From Sorex araneus (taxonomy: Eukaryota; Chordata; Mammalia; Eulipotyphla; Soricidae): a stretch of DNA of 64,000 nt. The translations under genes and the position numbers were made by a program. Position 1 is the stretch's first letter; each line of letters opens with the position of its first letter. The DNA lies in contig NC_073303.1 in assembly GCF_027595985.1 (NCBI RefSeq), positions 329,901,679 to 329,965,678 of the forward strand, read 5' to 3'. Under the pieces are notes generated by a model. The model worked only from the letters and a program-made list of their open reading frames with translations. It was not told the DNA's origin and ran no database searches. Shown here piece by piece: positions 1-10,900 of this stretch.

Positions 1-315
1 AGGCCCCTCTCATACTTTACCCAACATCCCATATTTAATGTTTAATTTGTCTGATGTAATTTTTTAACCAATATTGTTCAATTTTTATAATAAATATATT
101 TTTAAAAAGGCTGGATCCAAATGATATAGTAGTAAGAAGTTTACATAGAAGACTAGTTAGATTGGAACTAATATTTTGTCAAACCTTATTGTTTCTTTGA
201 AATAAACTATTTGGTTTTCACTAGGGCTAGTGATAGATGAATAAAATAAACAGTTTAATGTATTAATTTTGTAGCCAGTAAATTTTGTTTTATATATATA
301 TATATATACATACAT

Positions 316-442
316 ATCACTTGTACCACTTGTCATGCCATTGCTCATCGATTTGCTCGAGTGGGTGCCAGTAACATCTCCATTCATCTCTGTCACGTGC
401 TAATGTAGCCCAATGGCATCTGCTCACTCCAGGAACACGAAG
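316..442 (-). mobile_element. RTE-type LINE, 3' end fragment
   Basis: Matches the 3' terminal 125 bp of the RTE LINE at 50855-50990 (shared CATCGATTTGCTCGAG and GTAACATCTCCATT). Its tail is two 9-bp-like units (CACTTGTAC/CACTTGTCA) and not poly(A). It sits inside an (AT)n tract that continues on both sides. Confidence 0.75.
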
Positions 443-1030
443 ATATATATGTGTACATATATATATATATATATGTATATGAGCTACTATTATTTTTGAC
501 CTTTCAAGCAGTGCTCAGAGAGCTTGAGGGACATTCCTGATAATACTCAGCCAGCCAGGACAAAGGGCTAGCACTAGGACTTAAGGATGCAGCATAGCTC
601 CGGTGCAGTTAAATTGTACACCAAAAGCATTAACAGCAGCACTGTTGTAATCATGTCACCTCAGTAGCAATAAAAAAATTCTAATGGAACAAAATACACT
701 GAAACTATTAAATAGTAGTCTGCCCTTTGTTGTCCATTGTACTATTTTCCACCTTTATTTGTTTGAATAATTATGTAAATGGATATTTATTCTGTTTATT
801 CTTTTGTGTCTGACTTACTTAACAGCATAGTTTTTAAAAGTTTTAGACCTTACTAGTATTCTGTTCCTTTTGAAGACTAAATAATATTTCACTCATTTTT
901 CTGTCAAACCTCAAATACCTCTGAATAAAATGCATTTTTGTTGTTTGCAATGTGGTGATCTTTGACAAGTAATTTTATTTCTGAAGGCCTTGACTTCCCC
1001 AGCTATGTAATAAAACTGTCTTGCTGGCTT
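443..1030. other. No gene seen; AT-rich upstream DNA
   Basis: Begins with the right part of a TATATG simple repeat (to 482), then non-repetitive AT-rich sequence without coding potential. The same holds for 1-315 (apart from the TA run at 292-310) and for 1550-2014. Confidence 0.6.
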
Positions 1031-1034
1031 TGCT

Positions 1035-1215
1035 TGGGGGTGGAGTTAGGCCTGAGCCATACCCAGATGTGTTGGGGGGGGCTTACTCCTGGCAAGATGT
1101 TTGGGGGTCCTCCCTGGTGCTGTTCTGGAGATCATGTGGGATGTCAGGGATTGACTGTGGCTTGGCCACAAGCAATGCAAAAGCCTTAGCCACTGTGCTG
1201 TTTCTCTGACCCAGC
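1035..1215 (-). mobile_element. Decayed SOR-like SINE
   Basis: Recognisable body and tRNA-like end in reverse orientation (CTTACTCCTGGCA, ATCATGTGGGATG, AGCCACTGTGCTG). Boundaries approximate. Confidence 0.6.
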
Positions 1216-1346
1216 TGGCTGTGTAGTTTGGTATTTAAATGAGATCTTGTGTACAAGAAAACTATCACAATCTATAGCACTTGATAGTATCTCAACAGTG
1301 TTATCCATAATTATTATTAAGAAAATAGTTAAAAGTAGAGTATTTG

Positions 1347-1533
1347 GGGGCTGGAGCACAGTGGGTAGGTAGGGCATTTGCCTTATACACGACTGACCCG
1401 GGTTTGATTTCCAGCATCCCATATGGTTCCCTGAGCACCGCCAGTTGTAATTCCTGAGTGCAGAATCAGGTGTAACTCCTGTGCCTTGCCGGGTGTGACC
1501 CCACCCCCTCCAAAAAAAAAAAGCAAAAAAAAA
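1347..1533 (+). mobile_element. SOR SINE with target-site duplication
   Basis: Complete tRNA-like head, box B (GGGTTTGATTTCC), body and interrupted A-rich tail. Flanked by perfect 16-bp direct repeats AAAAGTAGAGTATTTG (1331-1346 and 1534-1549). Confidence 0.9.
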
Positions 1534-2014
1534 AAAAGTAGAGTATTTGTTCTAAGTTTGACAGATAGTGACGTGTATTCAGAATCTAAGATCAACTAAT
1601 CAGAATACCAACCTACTTCATGCACAAAATCTGAATGATGACCTTTTACACGTTTTTATATCAGTAATATTAGTTGACATTTACAGTATTATGTGTTAAT
1701 TACTGAATAAGTGCCACGTCTGCATTATCACCTTTAATCTCCACAGCAATCCCACAGTTTGTATATTGTTAACCACATTTTGTAGAGAAAGAAAATGAAA
1801 ACTAGGAAGGAGAAATAAATTGCTTCAGACTAAATAACTGTTCTGTGCCATGGACGTCTGGAATCTAGTTCTGGATTGAATTCAAAGGCAGTGTCTAATC
1901 ATCAAGTTTTACTCCTCTAAATTTGTAATTCAGTCCAAAAAACAAAGAAAGAGAATCTTTGCTTAGACAGATTAGCCCAGTCTAATTTTAGACTAGATAA
2001 AACATGTTGTTTTC

Positions 2015-2147
2015 GATAATGACAAGGAAATATATTCAAATATTCAAACTTAAGGCTATCACTTAATAAATTTTTAGACATTTTTTAGATAATGACAAGG
2101 AAATATATTCAAATATTCAAACTTAAGGCTATCACTTAATAAATTTT
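2015..2147 (+). repeat. Tandem duplication, 73-bp unit
   Basis: Unit 1 is 2015-2087; unit 2 starts at 2088 and is identical for about 60 bases. The identity indicates a recent local duplication. No gene lies here. Confidence 0.9.
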
Positions 2148-2349
2148 TCTGAGATGAGAGAAATAGTGACTATGTGTCATGGGGCCCACATACTGTAACT
2201 CATTTCTTATTTGACTTGCATCTAGTTAACCTCAAGTTTTAATTTTCACCTTGTGTCTTTTAAATGTACATGTTATGAACAGCACACTCAGAACCATATC
2301 TTGCCATTAAAATTCCATAAAGTCCAATTTAGGAATTAGATTACTGTAA

Positions 2350-2607
2350 CTATTTTTAGTTCTCAACACAAACCACTTTTTTCCGTTACACTTTTAAATT
2401 TCTAGCAATACTATGATACTGAAAAAAGCTCTTAGAGGCAAATAAAAATTTGCCAAAGTGTTTGAGTGGCATTAATTGTCTGTGCATTGCTGAGGCGGCT
2501 ACCAATGAGGGCGTCTCTCTTCCTACGGTTAGGGCTTCCCTTTCCATTTGCTGCTATATTTATCTGTCTTCATAGCCATAAAAGGCTGGCTGTGTGACTC
2601 TGACATT
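2350..2607 (+). promoter_or_regulatory. MYOM1: Candidate MYOM1 muscle promoter (MEF2, E-box, CArG/TATA-like)
   Basis: The stretch is free of recognisable repeats. It holds an exact MEF2 consensus CTATTTTTAG (2350-2359), an E-box CATTTG (2545-2550), a near-MEF2 CTATATTTAT (2554-2563) and a perfect CArG box CCATAAAAGG (2576-2585) that doubles as a TATA-like element. A strong donor lies about 190 bp downstream at 2775. SRF and MEF2 are established regulators of sarcomeric genes. The start site near 2605-2612 is inferred from the usual TATA spacing. Confidence 0.55.
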
Positions 2608-2774
2608 CTACTGCCTGACCACATGCATTATTTTTGAACTGGCCCCTAGGTCCTGTCTTTAGCCCAGCCTCTTCGATTTATTTTGGATTCAACCTGTTGT
2701 GGGCTGTGCATTCTCTCATCCAGCTCCACAACCATCTTGGAATATCTCTACCACCATCACTCCTTTTGAAACTG
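2608..2774 (+). other. MYOM1: Candidate MYOM1 non-coding exon 1 (5' UTR)
   Basis: The sequence begins about 30 bp after the CArG/TATA-like box and ends CTG at a consensus donor GTAAGT (2775-2780). The first coding exon has an acceptor 27 nt before its ATG, so an upstream non-coding exon must exist. This is the best candidate in the window. It carries a very short upstream ORF, ATG at 2623 and stop at 2635-2637. The 5' end is only estimated, and a more distal exon 1 outside the window cannot be excluded. Confidence 0.5.
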
Positions 2775-4754
2775 GTAAGTGTGATACCAAGGAACAAGAA
2801 TGAACAAGGATTTTATGTGCTTAGTGACCCTGCAGTGTGTGTGTTTTCTTTTTCTTTTAAGTTCATCAGTTTTTTCAAGGGTTGTCAGAATAGCAGAGAA
2901 ATTAGAATGCGGGAAAGAATACCAGAGCAACAGTTTGCTTGTTTTTGCTGGCACAATTATTCTCTCAAACCACGGTATTCCTTTAAAATTTAGCTACTGT
3001 TGTTCCTGGAACAAGGAGGGAAAAAAATCCATGTCAGATGGAACTGTAAGTTTGAGTTAAGTACTCTTTCCAAGTTTTAGCTGAAATCTGGAAATAGCAG
3101 ATGACAGGAAGTCATGTACTTTCTATTTTCTCTATACCTGTAGTACTTCCTGATTACAAATTAGACTAAAAAGAAGGTAAATTAATGCTTATGTCCCTTT
3201 TGGTAACTCAGTGATTTCTAATGGTGCCTATATGCATGTAAGGATGCATTCTGATACTCTTAACCTGAAGTGGTTAGGTGATATTTCAGTGACATATAGA
3301 ACTAAATATGATCCTTAAGATAATACTTTGTGCAAAATAATTTTAATTAGCACTTGGCCTTTAATTCTAGTATAAAATTTCATATCAGGATTATGACTCT
3401 GGAGTTAATATTGTTACTTATATGCTCTAATTATTTTCAGGAAGGAAATGACAGGCCTTAAAGCAACAGGAGGCAATCAAACCATCTTTCTTCCCAGTTG
3501 ATTCTAGATGTCAGATGTTAGGGATAATCCTTACTTACTTGATGACGAGACGATATATGCATCTTTGTTTCTGAGTTCAGAGATGAGACAATTAGTTCTA
3601 TTGACTTAAAACCAAACTGAGTTTTCTTGTGGATACGTTACCTATGTGCTTGTAAAATGAAATGTTTTAAAAAATATAACTACTTGGGGAAATAAAGAGC
3701 AAAAGCAGATAGGGGTGAGATAGTTAGATACTTTATTTTTTTGAAAATAACATGTCAAATTTCCTGAATTATAAACTTAGTTTATTACATGGTACATAGG
3801 AAGATAATTCATTGTTTATTTGAAAATTATTCGAATAACATGTTTCATGTTTGATATTCTATGTATCATTATAAAACTTATCTAGTATCTTTATAACCTC
3901 CTAACATATTATGCTTATATAATATTATATTTAAGTATTGATTTATTAGAATATGTATAATAATTATTTATTACATGTGATAATTGTTATCCATATTTTA
4001 GAATGGAAAATACTGATCTATTTAAGGATTGCTTGCTAGTAGCTATTTTTTTTCTCTTGGGAAATACAAACATAGACTGATATATTCCATGAGCCTGAAG
4101 ATAAATAAAGTTTACTTGGCTTTCTTCTCAAGGAACTATGTGTTGACTTTTAAAATAAAGAATGAGTTTAAGCTTGATAAAAATAGTAGCACATGAAAAA
4201 TGATGCACTTGTTTAAAAAATTAGAAAAACTGAATTACTTTATAGCTAATTTTAATAATTTTAAATTAACATTTTACTTTATGTATTTAGAAAATCTAGA
4301 ATTTTAGAGCCCAAACAAATGCATAAAATATTCGAGGTGTGAGCATGCTTCTGTGAAATTATTAATTTAGCCAAAGTTCTCAATGTGTCTGATAGGTTCC
4401 TGTTAGTGTATATGTTATGCAGGAAAGCTAATGTACTGTTCTCCCTCCCAATGCTAAGCAAACACACGTTGTTTAGTTTCACTAAAACACTAGAATTATT
4501 AGTTCAAGTTCATAATGTAAACTGCTATGATGATGACTAATTTAATTACTCTTTATTTTGTTTTGTTGGCAAGGACCAAAACTTAGACCTCTTACATGTG
4601 AAGTATGTGCTTTATCATGGAACGATTCTAATTCCTCTTCTTCTTCCTATTCTATTTTGTGTGTATGTCATTTGGGGAACCAAGCCCAGCGCTCACACAT
4701 GAAAGGGAAATGTTCTCCCACTGAGCCACTTCCCCTGCTCTAAGCCTTCATATC
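2775..4754. other. MYOM1 intron 1, first part, no further feature
   Basis: AT-rich non-coding DNA. The open frames around 2800-3060 lie across the exon 1 donor and have no family resemblance. A weak SINE-like remnant may lie near 4560-4742. Confidence 0.55.
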
Positions 4755-4925
4755 ATTTTTTTTTTAGGGTGTCATACCCAGCCACACACAGAGGCTACTC
4801 ATGGTTGTTCTCAGAGGACCATGCTTATGCTAAGGATAATACTTAGGTGTCAAACTCAGTTCTCCTGCATGGAAAGCAGGCACTCAGCACATTGGGCTAT
4901 CTCTTTGCTAAGCTATCTCTGTTCT
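4755..4925 (-). mobile_element. Decayed SOR-like SINE
   Basis: Poly(T), then GTGTCATACCCAGCCACACA, GGACCATGCT and TGGGCTATCTCT. Heavily mutated, in reverse orientation. Followed to 5040 by short local repeats of GTTTGAAATTT type. Confidence 0.6.
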
Positions 4926-5540
4926 TAACAGAGAAGTTAGTTTTCTATGTTTGAAATTTGTTTGAAGTTTCTAGGTTTGAAATTTGAAGTTAGTTTTCTA
5001 GGTTTGAAATTTTTTTGAAATTTCTAGGTTTGAAGTTTGCTTTCAAATTGTTTGATTTCAGAAAGTTTATTATGTGGTAAGGCATGAGTATAATCTAGGT
5101 TTTAGTCCTGGCTTTTTCTTTCAACCAGACTCCTGCATTTCCCATATGGCCCCCCAAGCACCACCATCATACATTTAGGAATGGTCATTCCTAAATGTAG
5201 TTCTTCATTCTATACCTTAAGGTTGCATATGTAACATCCCACTTATCATCTGCACTTGGATATCCAGCAGGATTCTTCAGCGTAGAACATTTCAAACTAG
5301 ATTCCTGGTCTTCCACCCTTCATTGCTTTCTCATACTCCGTTTCTCATATTCCCATATTCCCATAGTCCATTTCAGTCAGTTGCAACTTCAGATCACTCA
5401 GATAAAAACCTTGCAGTCATCTCTCTCTCTTCTTTATTTTTTATTACTTTAGTGCCTTTAGCAAATGATACTGGGTTACCTTCAAAAACATATGTAAAGT
5501 TATTCACTTCTCACACATCTAGCGCTTCCAGTGTCGTCTC

Positions 5541-5578
5541 TAGCCTGGAGTCTTTGTTCTAGCCTGGAGTCTTTGTTC
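5541..5578 (+). repeat. Two-copy 19-bp tandem repeat
   Basis: TAGCCTGGAGTCTTTGTTC occurs twice in direct succession (5541-5559, 5560-5578). The surrounding 5041-6001 holds nothing else I recognise. Confidence 0.85.
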
Positions 5579-6013
5579 TGACTTAATATGGTTCTCATAA
5601 CAAAGTACCACTCTAGGGCAGCATCAGCAATTATTTTCTCACAGTTCTTAGGGCTAGAAATTTGAAGTCTGTTTTTTCCTGAAGTCTCTCTCCTTGGCTT
5701 ATAGATGGCTATATTCTTTGTCTTCATGTCTCATCACAATCTAAATGAATCGAATTCATATCCATGTCCTAATTTCCTCTTCTCATGGGGCTTTCATCGT
5801 ATTTGGTGAGATCTCACTCTAATGATCTCTTTTGAAATTACATTTCTCCTATGCATGCACTGTCTGTAAGTACAGTCACATCTGAAATATTGTCAGAATT
5901 TCAACATAGGGATCTTGGGGTTCGGGGGTTATATTTTGGGGTTCACTTCACAGCAGTCTTCTAATTAGTCTCCTGGCTTAGATGATTCCTTTTTCATTGT
6001 CTATTTCTCAGAT

Positions 6014-6401
6014 TTTATTTTATTTTATTTTTTTATTCATTTATTTTTTTATTGAATCACTGTGTGGAAAGTTACAAAGCTTTCAGGCTTAAGTCTCAGT
6101 TATACAATGCTTGAACACCCATCCCTTCACCAGTGCGCATATTCCACCACCAAGAACCACAGTAAACCTCCCCCCCTCGCCCTCCACCCTCCCAATCCCT
6201 CACCCTGCATGTGTAGCTGATTAATTTCACTTTACTTACTCTTTACTTTGATAACATTCAATATTTCAACAAAAAACTCACTATTATTGTTTGGAGTTCC
6301 CCCCCAAAGTCGGACCTGCTGGAAAAGAAGCATTTGATAATTTATTTTCCATTGCTGAGAATGAAGAGGTATAAAGTCGTGTGGCCACAATAGCGGCCGC
6401 G
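6014..6401 (-). mobile_element. Unnamed composite retroposon, copy 1
   Basis: Reverse-oriented, poly(T) first. Shares TTGAATCACTGTGTGGAAA, AGGCTTAAGTCTCAGTTATA, CATCCCTTCACCAGTG and CAATATTTCAACA with copies at 35455, 51626 and 58891. Flanked by perfect 12-bp repeats TATTTCTCAGAT (6002-6013, 6402-6413), so insertion was by L1-style retroposition. 5'-truncated. Confidence 0.8.
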
Positions 6402-6479
6402 TATTTCTCAGATATTATTGAGTGTTATTCTCAGTTCAGAACTTGCTGATGTTTTCTTCCACACTTTCAGAATAAACTT

Positions 6480-6760
6480 ATAGACAATGGTCTATAAGTC
6501 CTCTTCCCTCTCTCCTCTGACATCTGGTATTTCCGACAGGGTCACTTGGCAGTGCTTAGGCCAAAGATGCTTAAGGGCCAACAAGGCCACAGTGGCAGTG
6601 CTGGGAGCCACCAGGGCCACACTCAATGGTGCTTGGGATAGGGGCTTTACTTGGTGGTGTGCTGATGGGGGACTGTGGTGCATGTGATGGGATGGGGTGC
6701 TCAGGCTTTGCAAATGCTAACTATGTGCTCTATTGCATGAGCTATTTCCCCCCTCAGATG
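6480..6760. repeat. Decayed SINE-like sequence
   Basis: Words such as GGGTCACTTGGCAGTGCTTAGG and GCAAATGCTAACTATGTGCTC resemble a reverse SOR element with internal expansions. 6761-7340 has no recognisable feature. Confidence 0.4.
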
Positions 6761-7344
6761 ATCTTATGCTCAGAGTTTCCTTCCCAAGGAACTCATCACT
6801 GATGAGGCGGGCTAAATCTCTCAATCTTCTTTTCCTCACTCATTGATTACTGTAGCATCCAGCACATACTAATATACCATATGCTTTCCTTATTTTTCTC
6901 TATTGTCTACCTCCTTCAATAGAATAGAATGTTCCATGTAAGGTTATCATGTCAGGATTTTGTTTTGTTAATCACTGTACTTCCTGTGTGGGGAAAGTTC
7001 TAGCTCGTAATAGATGTTCAGTGACTATTCAGTAAAACTACATTGGTGATTCACAGACTCAATCCTTCTCCCTAATTGAATCATCCTCTGAATGTAATGT
7101 CAGAAAATTAGAATATGTATTATGAGTTACTGGGGGAAAGCATAAGGGTTAGGAGAGAAAAATTTATGTATGACCACCTAGATAAAGAAGGCACAATGAC
7201 AGAAGGGGACACATCTGAAATACAAAATAGAGCATTATTGAGTAAACAGCAAATCAGATGTTCAAATTACTTATTATTTGGGAAAACAAGAGTATTCATT
7301 CTTATATATAGCAGATACTTTCCCCCATTTCCTTCCTTTTGTTG

Positions 7345-7500
7345 TTGTTGTTGTGATGCTTAGAGGCTGTAGACACTTGGTTTTGGGTGCTTGTACACTT
7401 GATTGTGGTGTTCCTACACTTTTCTGTTGCAGGGTTTACTGGGGGTTTCATACTTTAGTTGTGATGCTCACACCTTTTTCTTGCAATGTGCTAGAGATCA
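7345..7500. repeat. TTGTGGTGCTTGCACAC-type degenerate repeat
   Basis: Roughly 25-bp periodic phrases such as GTGCTTGTACACTTGATTGTGG and AGTTGTGATGCTCACACC. Related stretches lie at 11660-11735, 19198-19435, 31165-31250 and 62185-62460. Confidence 0.6.
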
Positions 7501-7620
7501 TTTGCTTTTGTTTCAGTGCCAGGAACTCCAATGGCAGTGTCACAAGGAGAGCAGTCAGCATACGGGGCAACACCAGAGAGGGAACATGAGGCCGCATGCC
7601 TTCAAGAACGGCACTTTACT

Positions 7621-7793
7621 AGGGCTGGTGTGATAGTACAGCGCATAGGGCATTTGTCTCGCACATGGTCAACCTGGGTTCAATCTCTGGCATCCCATAC
7701 GGTCCCCCAAGCACCGCCAGGAGTAATTCCTGAGTGCAGAGCCAGGAGTAACTCCTGAGCACCACAGGGAGTGACCCAAAAAGCCAATAAGGA
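7621..7793 (+). mobile_element. SOR SINE
   Basis: Good match from GGGCTGGTGTGATAGTACAG through box B (GGGTTCAATCTC) to GAGTGACCCAAAAAGCCAA. Lies 128 bp before MYOM1 exon 2. No clear target duplication. Confidence 0.88.
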
Positions 7794-7921
7794 AGGCAAT
7801 TTTACCACTGAGCTGTCCCTGCACCCTAGGAATATTGATTTTTACATGTTGGTTGAGATGACTGGTTCTGTGGAATTTGTTCCATTATAGCTGACTCAAA
7901 AACAGTGTTACTTTCTTATAG

Positions 7922-7948
7922 CTTGCCTGGTTCTGTTGGGGGCACAGG
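7922..7948 (+). other. MYOM1: MYOM1 exon 2, 5' UTR part
   Basis: Acceptor CTTTCTTATAG ends at 7921, followed by 27 untranslated bases up to the ATG at 7949. The start context has A at -3 (7946). Confidence 0.85.
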
Positions 7949-8229
7949 ATGTCTCTGCCATTTTATCAGAAGATCTACGACCATTATGATAGCAGCTACC
8001 GCAGTAAGGACCTTCGTACCACCATGAGCCAGTACCAGCAGGAGAAGAAACGTTCTGCCATCTATACCCATGGCTCGACAGCCTACAGCAGCCGCTCCTC
8101 TGCTGCACACCGCCAGGAATCGGCAGCCTTCAGCCAACTGTCTGCAGCCTCCTACCAGCAGCAGGACTCCCTCCAATCTGCAGTTCATCGGAGGGCAGCC
8201 TCCACTTACGACTATGGCTACTCCCATGG
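7949..8229 (+). CDS. MYOM1: MYOM1 coding exon 2: start codon and N-terminal head
   Basis: Encodes residues 1-93 plus two bases of the next codon. It opens MSLPFYQKIYDHYD and continues through a Ser/Ala/Gln-rich stretch with KKRSA, TAYSSRSSAAHR and AASTYDYGYSHG. These are hallmarks of the myomesin-1 head, the disordered region that contacts myosin. The ATG is chosen because the family protein starts here and the next upstream signal is a splice acceptor. The exon ends CCCATGG at donor GTATGT (8230). The open frame runs to 8278, but that tail is intron. The next exon is 17.7 kb away. Confidence 0.95.
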
Positions 8230-8319
8230 GTATGTCAAAAGCAGTTTTTCAGTCTCTGGCCAAAGACGTGTTCTCTGAATAACCCCCTCACATCACTGTT
8301 TGGACAGGACAGCGGAATG

Positions 8320-8525
8320 TTTATTTTTTATTTATTTATTTAAACCCATTTTTATTGAAGGACTGGGATTTATAATACTGTTAATAATACCCTTTGTGTG
8401 TTTTTATTCCAAAATCACACCTACCACCAAAGAGGCTGCTACCCTCCATCAGTGTCTCGAGGACGCCTCCTAGCTCCCCTTCCCCGCATGTAGCTCAGTT
8501 CTAGAGACAAAATCTCCAGTTCTTA
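8320..8525 (-). mobile_element. Unnamed poly(T)-led retroposon fragment
   Basis: TTTATTTATTTATTTAAACC then TTTTTATTGAAGGA, with CACACCTACCACCAAAGAGG and CCCCGCATGTAGCTCAGTTC. The architecture resembles the L1-like 3' ends nearby but the sequence is different. Family not identified. Confidence 0.45.
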
Positions 8526-8539
8526 CAGCAGGAGTTTTT

Positions 8540-8805
8540 AAAAATTTTTAAATTTTATTGAATCACCGTGAGATAGTTACAAGCTTTCATGTTTGGGTTA
8601 CAATCTTACAATGATCAAACACCCATCCCTCCACCAGTGCACATTCTCCACCACCAATATCCCGGGTATACCCCCCCTTCCCTACCCTCCCCCTGCCTCA
8701 ATGGCAGACAATATTCCCCATACTCTCTCTCTACTTTTGGGCATTATAGCTGGCAACACAGACACTGAGAGGTCATCATGTTTGGTCCATTATCTACTTT
8801 CGGCA
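8540..8805 (-). mobile_element. 5'-truncated L1, 3' UTR, antisense
   Basis: TTTTATTGAATCACCGTGAG, ACACCCATCCCTCCACCAGTG and TTGGGCATTATAGCTGGCAA mark a shrew L1 3' end. Flanked by TACAGCAGGA repeats (8524-8533, 8806-8815). Confidence 0.8.
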
Positions 8806-9204
8806 TACAGCAGGATGTTTAAAGAAGCTGCAGCACTAGGGTCCATGTCTGATAGAACTGGGATTTCTGTCTTCCTCTTTCCCATTACCATTTCATTGAG
8901 TTTTGCACAGAGCTGCACAGTCACACCTGGGTGTCTGGCTTGAATTGCCAACTGTAATATTTCTAGAAGCAGAGAAGTTTTGCCACTGAGGAGGTTTTGC
9001 ATTAGCAGCAGTGAGCCAGAACATACCATTTCAACACTCACAGTAGGTTTCCTGGCACATAGAAATATTTCAACTTTGATTGAAAAAGCAGTATAGAATT
9101 TAAAATTCTCAAGTCACAGGGGACTAAACTATGGCACAGATGTGTTCTATTTTTTCCAATAATCTGAAAGCCAATATCAAAATTATGAGCTATTTTTCAT
9201 TGAG

Positions 9205-9508
9205 CAAATATTTTTTTTTTCGGGGGGAGGGCTCACCCAGAGTCCTAAGGGGACCTAGGGCCCTTTCCAGAAATTCTTGGCCAACCAACAGTTAGCTCAG
9301 TGCAAGGCCCTGAGCATGTGGGGCTTGGAATTTTCAGGGTCATCCTAGTTGTACTCAGAAATCTCCAGGGCCATATGAAGTGGTGCTTGGAAGCCTTCAG
9401 GACTGCACCCAGCAATGAACCAAGGGACCATTTGGTGTTGAGGATTAAACTGGGGTTGACTACATGCAAGGCATGAACCATTACACCTGTACTATCTCTC
9501 CAGCCCAA
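9205..9508 (-). mobile_element. Decayed long SINE
   Basis: Ends TGCAAGGCATGAACC...TACTATCTCTCCAGCCC, the reverse of a SOR head, with a longer and divergent body of about 300 bp. Confidence 0.6.
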
Positions 9509-9540
9509 AAGGAAAAAAAATATATATGTATATATATTAC

Positions 9541-9705
9541 CCTTTTGGGTCATGCCCGGCATTGCACCAGGGTTACTTCTGGCTCATGCACTTAGGAATT
9601 ACTCCTGGAGGTGCTTGGGGAACCATATGGGATGCTGGGAATTGAACCTGGGTTGGCCATGTGCAAGGCAAACGCCCTACCCTCTGTGCTGTCACTCCAG
9701 CCCCC
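9541..9705 (-). mobile_element. SOR SINE
   Basis: Near full length in reverse: TTTTGGGTCATGCCCGGC, GGATGCTGGGAATTGAACC, TGTGCTGTCACTCCAGCCCC. Inserted beside a TATATG tract (9518-9538). Confidence 0.9.
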
Positions 9706-9745
9706 AAACAAATATGTTCTTTAGCAAAAGCATGTTATAAAAACA

Positions 9746-9865
9746 GTCCTGGCATACAGATGTGGTTCAAGTGATACAGCGACTCTAATGTACAAAGACT
9801 TGAGTTCAGTCTCTGGCACAACATGATTCCAAGCCCTGCTGATGTGGCCATTATCACAATAAAAA
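9746..9865 (+). mobile_element. Decayed tRNA-headed SINE
   Basis: TGGTTCAAGTGATACAGCGAC and GAGTTCAGTCTCTGGCAC resemble head and box B. A second such remnant lies at 9925-10010 (GGGCTACAGCTCAGTGAAGG). Confidence 0.5.
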
Positions 9866-10859
9866 ATACAAATCAAAACCAAAACAAAATATAGCCCTAT
9901 CTTCATCAGCATAAGAATGCCAGGAACAGGAGCCTGGGCTACAGCTCAGTGAAGGAGCACATGACTCCTAGGTAAGGTCCTAGGTTCTATTCTCAATACC
10001 AGGAACAAATCTATATGCTGATAAAATATTTGTTTTGTCTTCTGTGGAGGGAGACTAGAAACTAAAGGAAAATAGGCAGTCATGGCATTCTAGGGAGGAT
10101 GGAATTTTGATGCAGTGCTTGTCCTCCAAAGTGAACTCAGGGTTCTGTTTCTTTGCAAGCAGAAAAACTGAAGTAAGCTCACACTTGCATTCAGCACCAG
10201 AGCGGGGAACTGAGGCTGCTTCTCTGTGCCAGCAGTGCTGGAACTCCTCCAGTCAAGAGTGTGAAGTCTTAGACTCATTGGAAATATTTCAAACCCTGAA
10301 CTTCCTTCTGGTCTTGATTTTAGAGAAGAGAATTCATCTGTGACTCTACCTTCTCTTAAAGATATTTTCACCACTGTAGTTTCAGGGTAGAACTATTTCC
10401 TCTGAGCCTTGCAGTTAGTTTTTCTGTGTCTGATGAATTCTAGGCAGGTTTGTCCAAGCCAACTTTTATTCTTTCAATCTTCAGGACAAAATATTTCACA
10501 GATTATAAAATAGTTGCAAAGTCATGTGATTTTATTCTAAATCCATTTATAGTTTACAGAAATAAATATGAACTTCAAAATGTGAAGATGTTTTGGCTTC
10601 ATGATAAATAAATAACCACCAGCTACCTCAACTCCTTCTCTGAGAACCATCTGACACAGATTTCAATTTTTATTTTTTATATAAGCATGAGATAATTTTG
10701 CCTTATAAAATTTGAGTCCAGAAACTTTCTGTCAGTGCAACTAGAAAAGGCATTTATTTTTGGCAGTGAACAATTATTGAGGAAACAAGATAGTGGCTGA
10801 TGTGAATAGGAATGAGAAAGGGTGAGGCAGAAATTCCAGAATCTCTCTTGGATTTAAGC

Positions 10860-10900
10860 AGCTCCAGGTTGACAGCTGCCATGTGAGGGCACTGTCATCA
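10860..10900 (+). promoter_or_regulatory. Paired E-boxes, candidate intronic muscle enhancer
   Basis: CAGCTG (10873-10878) and CATGTG (10880-10885) lie one base apart within repeat-free sequence of intron 2 (about 10011-11340). CAGCTG is the preferred MyoD-type E-box. The role in MYOM1 expression is inference only. Confidence 0.3.

Noticed and set aside
1347-1420. tRNA gene-like box A/box B signals in SOR heads
   Set aside because: They belong to tRNA-derived SINEs with long bodies and poly(A); no complete cloverleaf was visible.
2800-3060. Open frames just after the candidate exon 1
   Set aside because: They lie across intron 1, overlap in conflicting frames and show no known domain.
8230-8278. 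Extension of exon 2 ORF past the donor
   Set aside because: Residues after SHG depart from myomesin-1, and exon 3 restores the family sequence in phase.
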